Positions 1 through 9,360 of a stretch of DNA of 64,000 bases are shown piece by piece (positions within the stretch are counted from its first letter, which is position 1; each line of letters begins with the position of its first letter). The notes beneath the pieces were generated by a model. It ran no database searches. It was not told the DNA's origin and saw only the letters and a program-made list of their open reading frames with translations. The stretch covers positions 1-64,000 of the forward strand of contig JAIDCZ010000027.1 of NCBI GenBank assembly GCA_029055565.1, in the 5' to 3' direction. The DNA is from Clostridiales bacterium. GTDB lineage: Bacteria; Bacillota; Clostridia; Christensenellales; Pumilibacteraceae. The position numbers and the translations under genes are program-made.

Positions 1-368
1 ACGCGTTCCCTATCCGCCTTGTTCACGCCGTAAATATCGCCCAAAAAATCTATATATTCCCTACCGGTATACTTGTCGAATATAATCGGCGAGTCGGGCA
101 CGAACCCGAAATGCCGCTTAGCTTCTATGTCGTCGCGAGTTATATCGTGACCGCAAATGCTTATACTACCGGATTTAACCGGCAAAATACCGGTCGCCAT
201 TTTTATGGTTGTCGTCTTGCCCGCACCGTTTGCGCCCAAAAAACCGAATATCTCGCCCGCCTTGAGCGAAAACGAAAGATCGTCCACCGCCTTTACGCTT
301 CCGTTTGCGTAGGACATTGAAACATGGTTTACGTCCAAAACAATCGTATTTTGCAAAACCGTATCCAT
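1..368 (-). CDS. ABC transporter ATP-binding protein (3' part cut by window edge)
   Basis: The N-terminal ~122 residues of an ABC ATPase are visible; the rest lies beyond position 1. The translation reads a typical CcmA/DrrA-type start, with a Walker A of the form GANGAGKTT, then a segment on a gradually gained memory of sugar-like repeats absent, and the motif ...GFVPDSPIIFDKYTGREY..., which is the usual region before the signature motif in export or resistance-type ATPases. The start ATG at 368 is preceded by GGAGGTG about ten bases upstream. Walker B and the signature motif are not in the window, so the substrate cannot be guessed. A permease partner would be expected to the left. Confidence 0.85.
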   Translation of the reverse strand, partial: MDTVLQNTIVLDVNHVSMSYANGSVKAVDDLSFSLKAGEIFGFLGANGAGKTTTIKMATGILPVKSGSISICGHDITRDDIEAKRHFGFVPDSPIIFDKYTGREYIDFLGDIYGVNKADRER

Positions 369-402
369 ACCGTATTACACCTCCAACACCGTCGTTACTT
401 AA

Positions 403-431
403 ATCTTACCACACGGTAGCCGCATAGGCAA
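403..431 (-). promoter_or_regulatory. Candidate promoter for the ABC ATPase gene
   Basis: On the minus strand TTGCCT (426-431) and TAAGAT (403-408) are 17 bases apart, upstream of the ABC ATPase start at 368. The match to the sigma-A consensus is only moderate. Confidence 0.35.
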
Positions 432-480
432 TGCAGTTTTCATGCAGTTTTTACAATAAATATGTAAAATTTGCAGATAC

Positions 481-1779
481 CTAATTCCGTTTGTTTCGTC
501 CGATAGCGTCCAAAAACTGTTTGATTTTTTGCTCGTTGGGATTGTCTTGCGGCTTGTAAAACTTTTCGCCTTGCAACGACTTGGGCAAGTACTGTTGCGT
601 AATGTACGCCGGCGTATCATGCGGATATATATATTCCTCTTTGCTGTCGTCCGGCAGCTTGTTGTTTTTCAAATAATCTGGCACGACGTCGTCGGCATGC
701 TCACGCACCGCACTTTGCGCCGCGGCCTTTGCCAAATACACAGAATTAGACTTGGGCGCAGTCGTTACCTTTATTATGGCATGCGCAAGCGACAAGTACC
801 CTTCCGGCACGCCTATATGCTCGTATGCGGTAAGCGCCGATACGACGACGCTAAGTGCCGAGGAATCGGCCATGCCCACGTCCTCGCTGGCATGCGCCAT
901 CATTCTGCGAAACAACAAAATCGGGTCGCAACCGGCCTCGATAAGTCTAAACGCCCAGTACAACGCCGCATCCGGATCGCAACCGCGCAATGACTTGCAA
1001 AACGCGGAAAGCATATCGTAATACATGCTGTCGTCTATAGAAAGCACGCGTTGCTGTGTGGATTCTTGCGCAACCTCTTTGTCTATTATTATCTTTCCAC
1101 CGTCGGACGGCGGCGTAGTCATTACGGCAAGCTCCAGCGCGTTGTAGGCGTTGCGCAAATCGCCGTTCGCCGCCCAAGCAAAGTGGCGGTACGCTTCGTC
1201 CTTTACTTCAAGGCTGTAATTGCCCAATCCCTCGGGCGCTTCTACCGCACGCTTAAGTCCGAATATAACGTCCTCGTCGGTAAGCGGCCTCAGCCTAAAC
1301 ACCCTACAACGCGACACTATAGCGCGCGTCATAGCCACAAACGGATTTTCGGTTGTGGAACCGATAAATATTATACTACCGGTTTCTATCGCCGAAAGCA
1401 CGCAGTCGGACTGTGCCTTGTTCCAGCGGTGGCACTCGTCTAAAAGCAAATACGTGCGCTTTCCGTACAAGCGCAAGCGTTCGGTAGCTTCGTCTATAAC
1501 GCGCTTGGCGTCGCCCACACCGGACGATACGGCGTTAAGCTTGACAAACTCGCTTTTCGTGCTTGCGGCAATAATGCCGGCCAAAGTGGTTTTGCCAGTC
1601 CCCGGCGGACCGAAAAATATACAGCTCCCCAGCCTATCCGCTTGTATGGCGCGCATAAGCAACGATCCGTTGTGCAACAGATGCTTTTGCCCGATAAACC
1701 GATCGAGCGTTTGCGGGCGCATGCGCTCTGCCAGCGGCGCCGCCTTTGCTTTATTATCCGACAAATCAAATAAATCCAT
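481..1779 (-). CDS. rarA: Replication-associated recombination protein A (RarA/MgsA AAA+ ATPase)
   Basis: RarA is a clamp-loader-like AAA+ ATPase acting at stalled replication forks. From the chosen ATG (1779) the protein is 432 residues, the usual family length. It has an N-terminal PLAERMRPQTLDRFIGQ segment, Walker A GPPGTGKTT at about residues 57-65, Walker B LLLDECHRW, sensor 1 GSTTENP and the C-terminal MgsA tetramerisation region with ASEDVGMAD. An upstream in-frame start at 1818 exists, but family proteins begin near MDLFDL, so the later ATG is preferred. It stands between a large membrane protein gene and an ABC transporter gene, with no sign of shared function. The family assignment is secure. 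Confidence 0.95.
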   Translation of the reverse strand: MDLFDLSDNKAKAAPLAERMRPQTLDRFIGQKHLLHNGSLLMRAIQADRLGSCIFFGPPGTGKTTLAGIIAASTKSEFVKLNAVSSGVGDAKRVIDEATERLRLYGKRTYLLLDECHRWNKAQSDCVLSAIETGSIIFIGSTTENPFVAMTRAIVSRCRVFRLRPLTDEDVIFGLKRAVEAPEGLGNYSLEVKDEAYRHFAWAANGDLRNAYNALELAVMTTPPSDGGKIIIDKEVAQESTQQRVLSIDDSMYYDMLSAFCKSLRGCDPDAALYWAFRLIEAGCDPILLFRRMMAHASEDVGMADSSALSVVVSALTAYEHIGVPEGYLSLAHAIIKVTTAPKSNSVYLAKAAAQSAVREHADDVVPDYLKNNKLPDDSKEEYIYPHDTPAYITQQYLPKSLQGEKFYKPQDNPNEQKIKQFLDAIGRNKRN

Positions 1780-1845
1780 GCGCTTATTATACCACGCGCA
1801 AAAGGCATAATCAAGCATTTTGCAAAATCTAACCGCAATCGGTTG

Positions 1846-4800
1846 TCAGTCACCGTCGCGGTAAAATACTATATCGTCGGAAAGATTGCGAATATCCACG
1901 CTGTCGGCCGGATAGTTAATTTTATTTACACGCATTTTCCAGTTTCCGCACGACTTACCGCCGTCAACCGTCACGCGCACGTCATTGCTTTTGCCCAAAA
2001 TATCAAACGCAATTTGCGGCGTATTGCGTGCCGTATGCGGGCAAATTTTAAGCGTTCTGCCCATAAACCTAACGCCAAACAGCCGCTCGGTAACCGTCGT
2101 AAAATATACCGCGGCAGCTATCGAGTCGGAAAAGCAATCAAATACATAATCGGCATTATCGCCGTAGTGCAAACCCCGCTCTATGGGATTGTTGTACTTT
2201 AGGATATTATAGGCTTGTTCGTCCGCATCCAAATCAAACAACAGCCTTGCGCACAAGTACGCTTCCGTAGCCGATCGAAACCGATACAAACTATTGGAAG
2301 TCAAACGCTTAGCTAAAAGCGCGTACTCGTTTGCAATTTGCGTAAAACGCCTTTTGTACAGCTCGTGCAAGTCGCCGCTCAACTTATATTTATTATCGGC
2401 AAACCGAAAAACGTACAGCAAACTTTTGCATTGCCAAACAGATTGCACTAAGCTTTGCAACGACGGCATAGACGTATCTATTAGATATTTAACAGCTTGT
2501 AAAATATGATTGGATACGGCGCCGTTAGCCGCCGTCATTTTGCCGTGAATTCGTAACGGCGCATACGGCAAAACCTCATTCCAAAAGCCGTCATCTTTCG
2601 TATATTCGGCGTACTCTATTATGCACCGCGCGGTTTGCAAGCAATCAAAGTAATCCAGACCCAAAAGTCCGTTTTGATTTTGCTCGCTCAAAATCCTATA
2701 TAATCTGTCCTTTACGGCGTTAGGGCTTACGTACTTTGCCGCGCTCAAAACAAAGCTTTCGGAATATAACGACGCACGCTTACCCGCCGCAAAAGCACAA
2801 TATGCACCGTACAGCGCTTGCATGTACGATATGTTCAAAACACCGTCGTCCGTAGCCGGCAGTATACGCCCCAATCGCCCAAAAAATCGCCGCACTTCGT
2901 TAAACGCATTATCCACGCCGTCTACTCTATTCGGTTTATCCGTGCGTTCGTCTGCAATGCAAAATACAACTCTTACATTGTCGTTTGCACCGACAGCCTT
3001 GCGCACGGCCGCCGTAGGCGCCGGCGTGCTTCCACCGGCGCGGAATGCGCTCGTTCTGTCAACCTTGCCGTAAACGAAATACCCTTCTTTGTACGCGGCA
3101 TATTCCGCTGTTTCGTCTACAGCAATCAATGCAAGCTTTGTTTTTCCAACCGTTACAGTTACCCGGTTATCGCAGATTTCCGTATTTACCGCACTATCGC
3201 ACAATGCGGAAAACATAATATTTATATTGCGTTCCTCATCGGTCTTATTGAACAGCGTAATATCAAAAAAGATTGCCGACGCGTTGGGCACGGCAAAAAC
3301 CTTTTGCACGCACACCATGCCGTTGTACGCACGCGTATATTCGGTGTAACCGTGACCATGCACAGTGCGCATATTATTCGCGTCAATAGCTTTCGTCGGC
3401 GACCATATAACGCCGCTTTCGCCTATCATGACGAAGGCACGCGGCGTATACGTATATTCGTCTGCCGAAGCGGTTAAGCTATCACGCCCGACGGCAATAT
3501 TTTGCACGCCGAATTGATTTAGAGATACGCGCAGATTCCCGCCCGAAATAGTGTTATTTATCGGTGCGTGCTTGCGATCGCCTTTTATTACGATTTGTCG
3601 CATGGATATGCCACCGAACGGCAAGGCGTATTCACAATCGTACTTAGGTAGACTTGGCGGCAGCAAAGTAGGCGGCACGTCATTCTTACGGTCGCCATAA
3701 CGTACGCATTCGACTATAGCGTGATTTTCAGTAGCATTCGGCTTGCAATATATCGCCGCACTCTCGACGGCACGATCGTAATATAAATCGTCCGAAACGT
3801 ATTCAAATACGTTTTCGGCTTGAGTTCGCGGCGCGTAAACTATCGTCATATACGCGACGGCGATCGAAAATCCTTTTACGCTAAGCGTAGTCACACCCAT
3901 AAGTGCCGGACTATCTATATTGCCATGCACCATCGTGCCGTCGGCGCAAAACACACGCAAATCCCCGCCGTATTCCCCACCGCTCAACGCCAGTGCAAAA
4001 CCGTTATCGCAAACTACCGTCGCACCGCCGCGAATATTCTGCGTGTAGCATTTTTGCTTTCGCGGAAACTTTCGCACCACCGCGCCCGTAATGGTGGCCG
4101 ATTTGTCGTATGCTCCACGGTTAATAACGGTAAGCCGCACCAAACACAAATTACCGTCTATCGGCGCTATGGCTTGAGCGCACACCTCCAAATCACCCTT
4201 ACAAGCGCGGTACACCGCGCGGTGAGGTTCTATAACGCCGTCGCACTCCGACAGCGTTATGCTTACACCGTCCGACGTTACGCCGATATAAACGCCGTCT
4301 ACGGCACTGCCGAACTCGATAGCTATTTCGCCGCGATTGTCACAGCATACGCGAATGTCGGATCCGTCAATAACGCTGTTTGCATACTGCGGCTCACAAC
4401 CGAAATAGGCCGTTTCAGCCAAAAGCCGTCTGCTATTAACACTCGGCGTAGTATCGTTTTTTTTGCTCGCACGCTTGCGAAACAGCGCTTCTATCGGATA
4501 AAGAATATCTATCCCACTCGTCGGCGAATGCAACAACACCGGTATTCGCATAATCGCGTAAGTAATGATTGTAGCCACGGAAAACAATGCGACGAACCTC
4601 TGTGAAGCAAATACGCAAGCGAGCACCGCGTACGCGACGATCAGTATAGGGAATATTATATTAAATGCCTTTACGTACCGCTTTACCTTTACGCCACCGT
4701 GCTTTTGCGGCGCGTAAATTTTATTTTCGCATGCCGCAACAACGGACAGCGAACGTAAAACCGAATTGACTGTTAAATACGCTTGCGCCAAACGCTTGCG

Positions 4801-5541
4801 CCTACGACTGTCTGCCGCACCGATATCTACGCCGTTATACTCCAGCAAGCGCTGCACGGCGGGGCGCTCGTTTTCCGTGCACGATTGTATGAGTCCGCAA
4901 ACGTAATCGTCGGCGTTGATATAATCCAAACTAACCTTTCCTCTTGCGCCGTCGGCAACGCCGTCGTCGTACTCGTCACCCAACTTAGACGCACTTTCCG
5001 TAGTCGAGTACAAATAACCGATTAGGCATAGCCTAAGCATTCCGCACAATATTTTCCGCTCGGCAAGCGTAAACTCGGCATTTTCCTCAAACGCCGATAT
5101 TGCGTCGAACAACGAGTGCTCGGTAATATCGCAACCGCAATCGCGCACGAAGCGCTCGCAAAATAAAAATACGCACGGGTACTTGCCTACATGTCCGCAA
5201 TAAGCCGAATGCTTAGCCGCGCGCTTTCCGTCGGAAAACGCGCGCAAAACTCCGTCGCTATCGGCGCATAAAGCATACTGCCAATCTTGCGCATTGCCGC
5301 TACTTACCGACTTTTTGCACGCTAATACTACTTTTCGTATTTTAATCGTTCCACACCTCACGCCTTGGCCGTATTCCGTAACGGCACAGCGCTTGCCGAG
5401 TGCGCGGATATTATTTATCAGCGCACTGTGAGTAAGTCGTTCTGCATGCACATAAAATCTCGGCACGGCGGCGGGCGCTGCAAATCGTACCATCAACACC
5501 ACTGCAACGAATATGGCAAATATTATAAAGGCCGTACGCAT
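1846..5541 (-). CDS. Degenerate cyclic beta-1,2-glucan synthase-like (NdvB/GH94-like) membrane protein
   Basis: This 1231-residue protein has a membrane anchor at about residues 3-25 and a second hydrophobic pair near 290-335. Between them, residues around 155-275 resemble the N-terminal helical region of NdvB/cyclic glucan synthases (FTLAERKILCGMLRLCLIGY corresponds to the LTLGELWALPIMLRLALIE pattern). After the membrane pair come two beta-rich GH94-type domains: a first one near 370-600 and a second with an FGVQNIAV...YTPRAF...GVIWSPT...VHGHGYTEY pattern. A helical (alpha/alpha)6-like region follows. Not seen are the GT84 glycosyltransferase domain, the glucoamylase-like domain and the DWNDGMN-type catalytic acid segment. 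NdvB proteins are usually over 2500 residues. It may be a pseudoenzyme binding glucans at the cell surface; the function is unknown. No good ribosome site is seen before the ATG. Confidence 0.6.
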   Translation of the reverse strand: MRTAFIIFAIFVAVVLMVRFAAPAAVPRFYVHAERLTHSALINNIRALGKRCAVTEYGQGVRCGTIKIRKVVLACKKSVSSGNAQDWQYALCADSDGVLRAFSDGKRAAKHSAYCGHVGKYPCVFLFCERFVRDCGCDITEHSLFDAISAFEENAEFTLAERKILCGMLRLCLIGYLYSTTESASKLGDEYDDGVADGARGKVSLDYINADDYVCGLIQSCTENERPAVQRLLEYNGVDIGAADSRRRKRLAQAYLTVNSVLRSLSVVAACENKIYAPQKHGGVKVKRYVKAFNIIFPILIVAYAVLACVFASQRFVALFSVATIITYAIMRIPVLLHSPTSGIDILYPIEALFRKRASKKNDTTPSVNSRRLLAETAYFGCEPQYANSVIDGSDIRVCCDNRGEIAIEFGSAVDGVYIGVTSDGVSITLSECDGVIEPHRAVYRACKGDLEVCAQAIAPIDGNLCLVRLTVINRGAYDKSATITGAVVRKFPRKQKCYTQNIRGGATVVCDNGFALALSGGEYGGDLRVFCADGTMVHGNIDSPALMGVTTLSVKGFSIAVAYMTIVYAPRTQAENVFEYVSDDLYYDRAVESAAIYCKPNATENHAIVECVRYGDRKNDVPPTLLPPSLPKYDCEYALPFGGISMRQIVIKGDRKHAPINNTISGGNLRVSLNQFGVQNIAVGRDSLTASADEYTYTPRAFVMIGESGVIWSPTKAIDANNMRTVHGHGYTEYTRAYNGMVCVQKVFAVPNASAIFFDITLFNKTDEERNINIMFSALCDSAVNTEICDNRVTVTVGKTKLALIAVDETAEYAAYKEGYFVYGKVDRTSAFRAGGSTPAPTAAVRKAVGANDNVRVVFCIADERTDKPNRVDGVDNAFNEVRRFFGRLGRILPATDDGVLNISYMQALYGAYCAFAAGKRASLYSESFVLSAAKYVSPNAVKDRLYRILSEQNQNGLLGLDYFDCLQTARCIIEYAEYTKDDGFWNEVLPYAPLRIHGKMTAANGAVSNHILQAVKYLIDTSMPSLQSLVQSVWQCKSLLYVFRFADNKYKLSGDLHELYKRRFTQIANEYALLAKRLTSNSLYRFRSATEAYLCARLLFDLDADEQAYNILKYNNPIERGLHYGDNADYVFDCFSDSIAAAVYFTTVTERLFGVRFMGRTLKICPHTARNTPQIAFDILGKSNDVRVTVDGGKSCGNWKMRVNKINYPADSVDIRNLSDDIVFYRDGD

Positions 5542-5602
5542 AGCAAAAATTATTGACTATCGACTCGCATATAATACAAAGCTCACGTCCGTTTTGCGGA
5601 AC

Positions 5603-5632
5603 AAAAAATCGACGGATAAAGTCCGTCGATTT
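5603..5632 (-). terminator. Intrinsic terminator after rplS
   Basis: An 11-bp stem (5606-5616 with 5622-5632, core TCGACGGA) and five-base loop is followed on the minus strand by a T run. It lies 25 bases past the rplS stop codon and would end the rplS transcript before the NdvB-like gene. Confidence 0.85.
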
Positions 5633-5656
5633 CGTACCGCTAAATAATTTGATAAA

Positions 5657-5998
5657 TTACTTTTCCTTAATCTTGGCAGCCTTGCCCGAAAGATTGCGGA
5701 GATAGTAAAGCTTAGCTCTACGCACCTTGCCGTGTTTGATTACCTTGATGTCGGTAATACGCGGCGAATGGAGCGGGAACGTACGTTCGATACCTACGCC
5801 AAAGGAAACGCGACGGACGGTAAAGGATTCTCTTACCGAACCGTTCTTTTTGGCAATAACGATTCCTTCGAAAGCCTGAATACGTTCACGGCTACCCTCG
5901 ATAACCTTGACGGAAACACGCACGGTATCGCCCACGTTGAATTGCGGGACGTCTGTCTTCATATACTCTTTTTCGATTTCGGCGATGATGTTACTCAT
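5657..5998 (-). CDS. rplS: 50S ribosomal protein L19
   Basis: L19 sits at the interface of the 30S and 50S subunits. The 113-residue product has full family length, with the conserved [49 protein letters not shown] and [11 protein letters not shown] segments. A strong site AGGAGG lies 7 bases before the ATG. In most Firmicutes rplS follows trmD; here trmD (30808-31497) is followed by rbgA, and rplS stands 25 kb away as a single-gene transcript with its own promoter, leader hairpin and terminator. Confidence 0.98.
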   Translation of the reverse strand: MSNIIAEIEKEYMKTDVPQFNVGDTVRVSVKVIEGSRERIQAFEGIVIAKKNGSVRESFTVRRVSFGVGIERTFPLHSPRITDIKVIKHGKVRRAKLYYLRNLSGKAAKIKEK

Positions 5999-6017
5999 GA
6001 TAACCTCCTATGTCGCT

Positions 6018-6057
6018 AAAAAACTCCGCACAAGCAAAAACACCGCTATTGCGAAGT
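6018..6057 (-). promoter_or_regulatory. Hairpin in rplS leader, candidate attenuator
   Basis: In the 5' untranslated region of rplS the minus strand can form ACTTCGC/GCGGAGT (6051-6057 with 6023-6029, one G-T pair) directly followed by six T. This has the form of a weak intrinsic terminator placed before the ribosome site. L19 leaders acting in autogenous control are known in Firmicutes; whether this belongs to that family is inference. Confidence 0.45.
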
Positions 6058-6078
6058 ATCACTTAATATTGCTCATAA

Positions 6079-6107
6079 ATTATACCATACCGTTTTGATT
6101 TAATCAA
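6079..6107 (-). promoter_or_regulatory. Promoter of rplS
   Basis: TTGATT (6102-6107) and TATAAT (6079-6084) are separated by exactly 17 bases on the minus strand. The predicted transcript would start near 6072 and have a leader of about 74 bases. Confidence 0.75.
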
Positions 6108-6147
6108 GCAATTTTAACGTATTTTATAGAATTTTTTACAAAATTTG

Positions 6148-7200
6148 TTATGATTTTTTGTTATTCTGTTTTTTGGACTCGACAGTGCGGTTTTTAAGCT
6201 GACCGCATGCCCCCGCCACGTCCGAACCCATAGAACGCCTGACGGACGCCGAAACACCGGCAGCCTTTAACAGTTCGCAAAACGCATACGCGCGTTTTTT
6301 TGTCGGCGGCGTTAAATCGCAGTTATCGGTCGGATTGAGCGGAATCAGATTAACGTGACAGCACAAACCCTTTAGCAAATCCCGCAAAGCGGTAACGTCC
6401 GCCTTGGTGTCGTTAAATCCGTCAATCAAAATATATTCCAGTATTACCCTACGACCGGTTTTGTCAAAGTACGCGCGTAGCGCTTGCACCAACTGCTTAA
6501 CCGTGTATTTGTGCGCAATATTCATAATTTGCTTGCGCTTGTCGTCGGTAGCGGCGTGCAACGACAGCGATAAAGTACAGCCTATACCGTCGTCAGATAG
6601 CCGCAAAATATTGTCCGGCAAGCCGCAAGTGGATACCGATATGGAACGCATACCTATATTCAAGCTGTCGGGCGCGTTGACAAGCCTAATAAACTTTACG
6701 GTATTGTCGTAGTTGGCAAGCGGTTCGCCACTGCCCATCATCACCAATTTGTTTACTCCGCCCACCGGCTTTTTGTCGCGCGCTATATACAGCACTTGCG
6801 CCAATATCTCGCCCGCCGATAAATTGCGCACCAAGCCGTGCTTACCGGACGCGCAAAAGGTGCAACCCATACCGCACCCGACTTGGCAAGAAACGCATAC
6901 GCTATTGCCGTAGTCGTGCGGAAGATACACCGATTCAATCAAGTCGTCGCTTTCCGTTTTGAACAAGTACCGCACCGCCCCGTCGGACGCCGTAACGCGC
7001 GTAACCTCTATAAGCGGGCGTGCGCAATACTCATCGGCCAGCTGAGCGACGAAGCTTTTGGGCAAATCGGTATATTCGTCAAAGCTATCGTACGCCGATA
7101 CGTGGCGCATAAGCTGTTTTGTGCGGTACTTGGGTTGACCGTATTTTTCGACCAATGCGGTAATCTCGTCGACGTTAAAGTTGCACAGCGGAGTTTTCAC
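6148..7200 (-). CDS. rlmN: 23S rRNA A2503 / tRNA A37 C2-methyltransferase, radical SAM
   Basis: RlmN methylates C2 of A2503 in 23S rRNA and A37 in some tRNAs by a radical SAM mechanism. The 350-residue protein has the cluster-binding CxxxCxxC at C109, C113 and C116 (QVGCGMGCTFCASG), the GGEP-like segment MGSGEPLANYDN, and the C-terminal SMGSDVAGACGQL with the conserved cysteine that forms the methyl-transfer intermediate. The gene shares base 7200 with the start codon neighbour rsmB, so the two are translationally coupled. It is the last gene of the yicC-to-rlmN run; in many Firmicutes prpC, prkC and rsgA follow, but not here. Confidence 0.97.
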   Translation of the reverse strand: MKTPLCNFNVDEITALVEKYGQPKYRTKQLMRHVSAYDSFDEYTDLPKSFVAQLADEYCARPLIEVTRVTASDGAVRYLFKTESDDLIESVYLPHDYGNSVCVSCQVGCGMGCTFCASGKHGLVRNLSAGEILAQVLYIARDKKPVGGVNKLVMMGSGEPLANYDNTVKFIRLVNAPDSLNIGMRSISVSTCGLPDNILRLSDDGIGCTLSLSLHAATDDKRKQIMNIAHKYTVKQLVQALRAYFDKTGRRVILEYILIDGFNDTKADVTALRDLLKGLCCHVNLIPLNPTDNCDLTPPTKKRAYAFCELLKAAGVSASVRRSMGSDVAGACGQLKNRTVESKKQNNKKS

Positions 7201-8456
7201 TATTTACCTCTCAAAAACCGCGCTATGTAAAATCCGTCGCAGTTGTCGGTATCGGGCAACAGTTTGGTAGTATCTATCAGTTTATAATTGTCGTGCGTAG
7301 CCGCAAAGCGCTCCACGATATCCTCGTTTTCCGACTTCAATATTGAGCAAGTGGAATAGCAAAGTACCCCGCCCAAACGGCAGTATTGCTCCGCGGCGTC
7401 CAGTATTTTTACTTGTAGTTCGGCAAGCTCCGTTATATCCTCGGCCTTGCGGTTGAGCAAAATGTCCGGCTTGGTCTTTAACGTACCGGTACCACTGCAC
7501 GGACAGTCGGCTATAACTATATCGAATTTACCGACAAAGTCTTGATTAAGAACGGTCGCGTCGTTTAGCGCAACGTCTATTTTCGCGCCCAGCTTTTTTG
7601 CATAGCCGCGCATCAAATCCAGCTTGTGCGGATACACGTCACAAGCGGTTATTCTAAAATCGCCAAGCTCGCTCAAGTACACAGATTTACCGCCGGGCGC
7701 GGCGCACAAGTCCAAAACGTCGCCGCCGCTAAAGCCCTTTATATACGTGTTTACGGCGCGTATGGACGACATAGACTGCACGGCGTAAGTGCCAACCTCC
7801 AGCTTGTCTTGCGCCGCACGATCGACGTAACAGCCGTATTCGGTAAACTCACCGCCGTCCACGGCGGACTTAAATCGGTCTTGAGTAATTCTGTTTTTTA
7901 CCGGACGGATATGCGTCTTTTGCGGCAGAACGGCACCTAAAATAGAAGCCGCTTTTACCTCGCCGTAATCGAGTATAATTTGCTTACACAACCATTCCGG
8001 CGTGTTGTACGTGTAGGAAAATTTATCAAGCTCGCCGTTGAATTTGGGCGCATACCCTATTGACTTTTTGAGCACGGCGTTGATAAACCCACTACACGCA
8101 CCAACCGCCTTGGCAAGCTCCACGCCACGGTTTACGGCGGCGTAGGACGGCATATCGGCGTAGTTGCAATAGTACATACCTATTTTGAGCACCACCACGC
8201 TACTCTTGTCCGGTCGCTTTTCGCACAGCTCGGAAATAAGCTTTTCAAGTCTGACGTTGTTATCGAGCACGCCGTAAAACGCACTCGTAACGAACGGATG
8301 CGAACGAGGGTTTTTAAAGCCCTTTAACGCACGCGTAATTGCCGGCGCACAATACGAGCCTTCTATAAACACCATTCTAAGCGCATTGTAAAGCGCACGA
8401 TCGGCGGACAATCCGTTGTCGTTATTCTTGTTTACGTTTTTACGGTTGTTTTGCAC
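7200..8456 (-). CDS. rsmB: 16S rRNA cytosine-967 C5-methyltransferase
   Basis: RsmB (Sun) methylates C967 of 16S rRNA. The 418-residue protein has an N-terminal NusB-like helical RNA-binding domain (about 15-150) and a C-terminal Rossmann methyltransferase domain. SAM motif I is LDLCAAPGGKS, the catalytic motif IV is DCPCSGTGTL, and motif VI is CYSTCS with the second conserved cysteine. It overlaps fmt by 17 bases and touches rlmN, consistent with one operon. Confidence 0.96.
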   Translation of the reverse strand: MQNNRKNVNKNNDNGLSADRALYNALRMVFIEGSYCAPAITRALKGFKNPRSHPFVTSAFYGVLDNNVRLEKLISELCEKRPDKSSVVVLKIGMYYCNYADMPSYAAVNRGVELAKAVGACSGFINAVLKKSIGYAPKFNGELDKFSYTYNTPEWLCKQIILDYGEVKAASILGAVLPQKTHIRPVKNRITQDRFKSAVDGGEFTEYGCYVDRAAQDKLEVGTYAVQSMSSIRAVNTYIKGFSGGDVLDLCAAPGGKSVYLSELGDFRITACDVYPHKLDLMRGYAKKLGAKIDVALNDATVLNQDFVGKFDIVIADCPCSGTGTLKTKPDILLNRKAEDITELAELQVKILDAAEQYCRLGGVLCYSTCSILKSENEDIVERFAATHDNYKLIDTTKLLPDTDNCDGFYIARFLRGK

Positions 8457-9360
8457 AGACTACGTCCTCTCTGAATTTTTTGCCGCGCAAAAAATCGGCA
8501 ATAGGCATTGCACGCTTGGACGGCGCTTGTATCGTATCCACGCATATACCGCCGTTACCGCACTTAATATACATTTGGTCCTTTGTACAAACCACTTGCC
8601 CAACGACGCCCGACAGTTGCTCGTTACACACAGACGCGCGGAAAATCTTGTACTGCTCGCCGTCGATAAACGTTTTGGCGCAAGGATTGGGCGACAGCGC
8701 GCGAATTCTATTTACAACGTCATTGCAGTCCGCAGAAAAGTCTATAATCTGCTCGGACTTGGAAATCATTTTGCAATGCGTAGCAATGCTATCGTCTTGC
8801 TTAATCGGCGTAACTGCTGAGAAGTTATCCAGCGTACGCACAAGCAGTTCGGCACCAAGCTCCGCGAGCCGAACAGTAAGCTCGCCCGCCGTTTCGTTTT
8901 CGCCTATCTCGGTCGTTGCCGTACCGAGAATATCGCCGGTATCAATGCCAAGCTCCGTGCGCATAATGGTAACACCGGTAACGCGCTCACCCGCAGCTAT
9001 TGCGGACTGTATTGGCGACGCGCCACGGTATTTGGGCAACAACGACGCGTGTACGTTTATAACGCCGTACTTAAACGCGTTAAGCACGCCACTATCGAGA
9101 ATTTGACCGTACGCCGCCGTCACGGCAATATCGGCGCCAAAAGCCTTTAACGCGTCTATATCGGCGCGTATTTTTTGCGGTTGATACACCGTAAGTCCGG
9201 CGCTCAAAGCCAACTGCTTAACCGGCGATAATTCCGTTTTGCCATGCTTCAACGCACGGTCGGGTTGCGTAACTACGCCAACTACCGTGTGAGCGGATTT
9301 TAAAAGTGCCTCAAGCGACGTTGCGGCAAATTGCGGTGTGCCTAAAAAGAGTATCTTCAT
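8440..9360 (-). CDS. fmt: Methionyl-tRNA formyltransferase
   Basis: Fmt formylates initiator Met-tRNA using 10-formyl-THF. The 306-residue protein shows the N-terminal KILFLGTPQFAATSLEAL, the formyl-transfer motif NVHASLLPKYRGASPIQ with the conserved Asn-His, the downstream LGIDTGDIL segment (catalytic Asp), and a C-terminal OB-like domain containing RIRALSPNPCAKT. It lies between def and rsmB with overlapping ends, the normal arrangement for these functionally linked genes. Confidence 0.97.
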   Translation of the reverse strand: MKILFLGTPQFAATSLEALLKSAHTVVGVVTQPDRALKHGKTELSPVKQLALSAGLTVYQPQKIRADIDALKAFGADIAVTAAYGQILDSGVLNAFKYGVINVHASLLPKYRGASPIQSAIAAGERVTGVTIMRTELGIDTGDILGTATTEIGENETAGELTVRLAELGAELLVRTLDNFSAVTPIKQDDSIATHCKMISKSEQIIDFSADCNDVVNRIRALSPNPCAKTFIDGEQYKIFRASVCNEQLSGVVGQVVCTKDQMYIKCGNGGICVDTIQAPSKRAMPIADFLRGKKFREDVVCAKQP

